Assembly (NCBI GenBank): GCA_050730675.1 | Contig: JBOHNM010000200.1 | Coordinates: 1 to 6,167 of the forward strand | Length of the DNA stretch: 6,167 nt | Direction of reading: 5' to 3' | Source of the DNA: JBOHNM01 sp050730675 | Lineage (GTDB): Bacteria > Planctomycetota > Phycisphaerae > Phycisphaerales > UBA1924 | Shown: piece after piece, positions 5,487 to 6,167 of the stretch | How positions within the stretch are numbered: the stretch's first letter is position 1 | Layout: every line of letters starts with the position of its first letter | Program-made: the position numbers and the translations under genes | Notes under the pieces: generated by a model | Database searches by the model: none | What the model was told of the DNA's origin: nothing | Seen by the model: only the letters and a program-made list of their open reading frames with translations

Positions 5487-6167
5487 ATGCGGATCGGCCT
5501 GATGATCGGCCCGGAGCGAGGGCGCTACCGCCAGAAGGCGGCGCAGCTCGTCGCCGACGCCCAGGCGGCCGAGGCAGCCGGCTTCACCTCGGTCTGGATG
5601 CCCCAGGTGCCGGGGGACTTCGACGCGTTCACCGGCATCACGCTGATGGGGCAGGCCACCGAACGGATCGAGCTCGGGACCGCGGTGGTGCCGATCCAGA
5701 CCCGCCATCCGATCGCGATGGCGCAGGAGGTGCTCTCCAACCAGGCGGTGTGCGAGGGCCGCTTCACGCTCGGCCTCGGCGCGTCGCACCACTGGATCAT
5801 CGAGGACATGCTCGGCCTGCCATACGGGCGGCCGGCCCACCAGATGCGCAACTACCTCGAGGTGCTGAATGCCGCGCTGCGCGGTCCCGGTTCGGTTGAC
5901 GTCGAGAACGACGGGTACCGCGTGCACAGCCCGATCGACGTCACGGACTGGAGTCCCACTCCGGTGCTGCTGGCGGCGCTGGGGCCGGTCATGCTCCGCC
6001 TCGCCGGCGAGCACGCGTCGGGAACCATCCTCTGGATGGCGGACGCGCGCGCCGTCGCCGCGCACGTCGTGCCGCGCATCACCAGGGCCGCGGCCGCGGC
6101 GGGCCGGCCGGCGCCGCGGATCGTGGTCGGGGTTCCGGTCACGCTCTGTGCCGCCGGCGAAGTGGAC
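5487..6167 (+). CDS. F420-dependent LLM-class oxidoreductase, N-terminal 227 residues (cut by window edge)
   Basis: The frame is open from ATG 5487 to the right edge with no stop, so roughly the last third is missing. It begins MRIGLMIG, the first strand of a TIM barrel. It continues with AAGFTSVWMPQ (30-40), RIELGTAVVPIQTRHP (60-75) and GRFTLGLGASHHW (91-103), which are landmarks of luciferase-like (LLM) oxidoreductases of the F420-using type. PVLLAALGPVMLRLAGE (159-175) and a following GTILWMAD (179-186) strengthen the call. Family members move hydride between coenzyme F420 and diverse substrates (alcohols, ketones or activated double bonds); this one's substrate is unknown. The ATG has a strong ribosome binding site at 5473-5480. 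It is divergent from the aldehyde dehydrogenase-TetR-Rieske operon and shares its 130-base upstream region, so joint control is likely. FMN use cannot be excluded from sequence alone. Confidence 0.9.
   Translation, partial: MRIGLMIGPERGRYRQKAAQLVADAQAAEAAGFTSVWMPQVPGDFDAFTGITLMGQATERIELGTAVVPIQTRHPIAMAQEVLSNQAVCEGRFTLGLGASHHWIIEDMLGLPYGRPAHQMRNYLEVLNAALRGPGSVDVENDGYRVHSPIDVTDWSPTPVLLAALGPVMLRLAGEHASGTILWMADARAVAAHVVPRITRAAAAAGRPAPRIVVGVPVTLCAAGEVD

Noticed and set aside
5357..5488. Longer aldehyde dehydrogenase start at ATG 5488.
   Set aside because: It would translate the repeat cluster and overlap the LLM start codon; GTG 5356 has a strong ribosome binding site and fits the family start.
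4716..6065. A 449-codon minus-strand open frame across the aldehyde dehydrogenase start and the LLM gene.
   Set aside because: It is out of frame with the aldehyde dehydrogenase and antisense to the well-supported LLM gene; low-complexity Arg/Gly/Ala product.
1..6167. CRISPR arrays, tRNA or rRNA genes, insertion sequences or transposases.
   Set aside because: No regularly spaced direct repeats, no tRNA-like cloverleaf, no rRNA-like stretch and no transposase motifs were seen on either strand.

Overview
This is a GC-rich bacterial window with two converging themes: small-molecule catabolism and an uncharacterised membrane module. It has strong G/C preference at third codon positions, GTG starts and 4-base gene overlaps. 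The right-edge gene belongs to the F420-dependent luciferase-like family. Together these suggest an F420-making soil- or water-type lineage, such as an actinobacterium or another F420-containing high-GC group. The taxon cannot be fixed from sequence alone.

Layout from right to left. At 5487-6167 (+) lies the first 227 codons of an F420-dependent LLM-class oxidoreductase, cut by the window edge. A 130-base divergent intergenic region (5357-5486) holds an A/T-rich island with overlapping inverted and direct repeats, a possible promoter and a GC hairpin. Leftward from it runs a tight three-gene cluster on the minus strand: an NAD(P)-dependent aldehyde dehydrogenase (3884-5356), a TetR-type repressor (3194-3868) and a Rieske non-heme iron oxygenase alpha subunit (2009-3184), with 15- and 9-base gaps. 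No ferredoxin, reductase or beta subunit for the oxygenase is in view.

A 305-base gap (1704-2008) follows. It holds what looks like the C-terminal remnant of a second, unrelated TetR regulator on the plus strand and a near-perfect 16-base palindrome. Left of that, also on the minus strand, is a second operon. It contains two paralogous six-helix membrane proteins (990-1703 and 160-993) and the start of a heme-copper oxidase subunit III-like protein (1-163, cut by the left edge). All three genes are joined by GTGA stop/start overlaps.

How the genes may work together (inference): the oxygenase, the LLM oxidoreductase and the aldehyde dehydrogenase could be successive oxidative steps on a hydrophobic or aromatic/alicyclic compound under the embedded TetR repressor. 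The membrane trio has the look of one co-translated complex: a subunit III-like protein plus two copies of an unknown membrane family sharing RPxRDPE and AWDG motifs. It is the part most likely to be undescribed.
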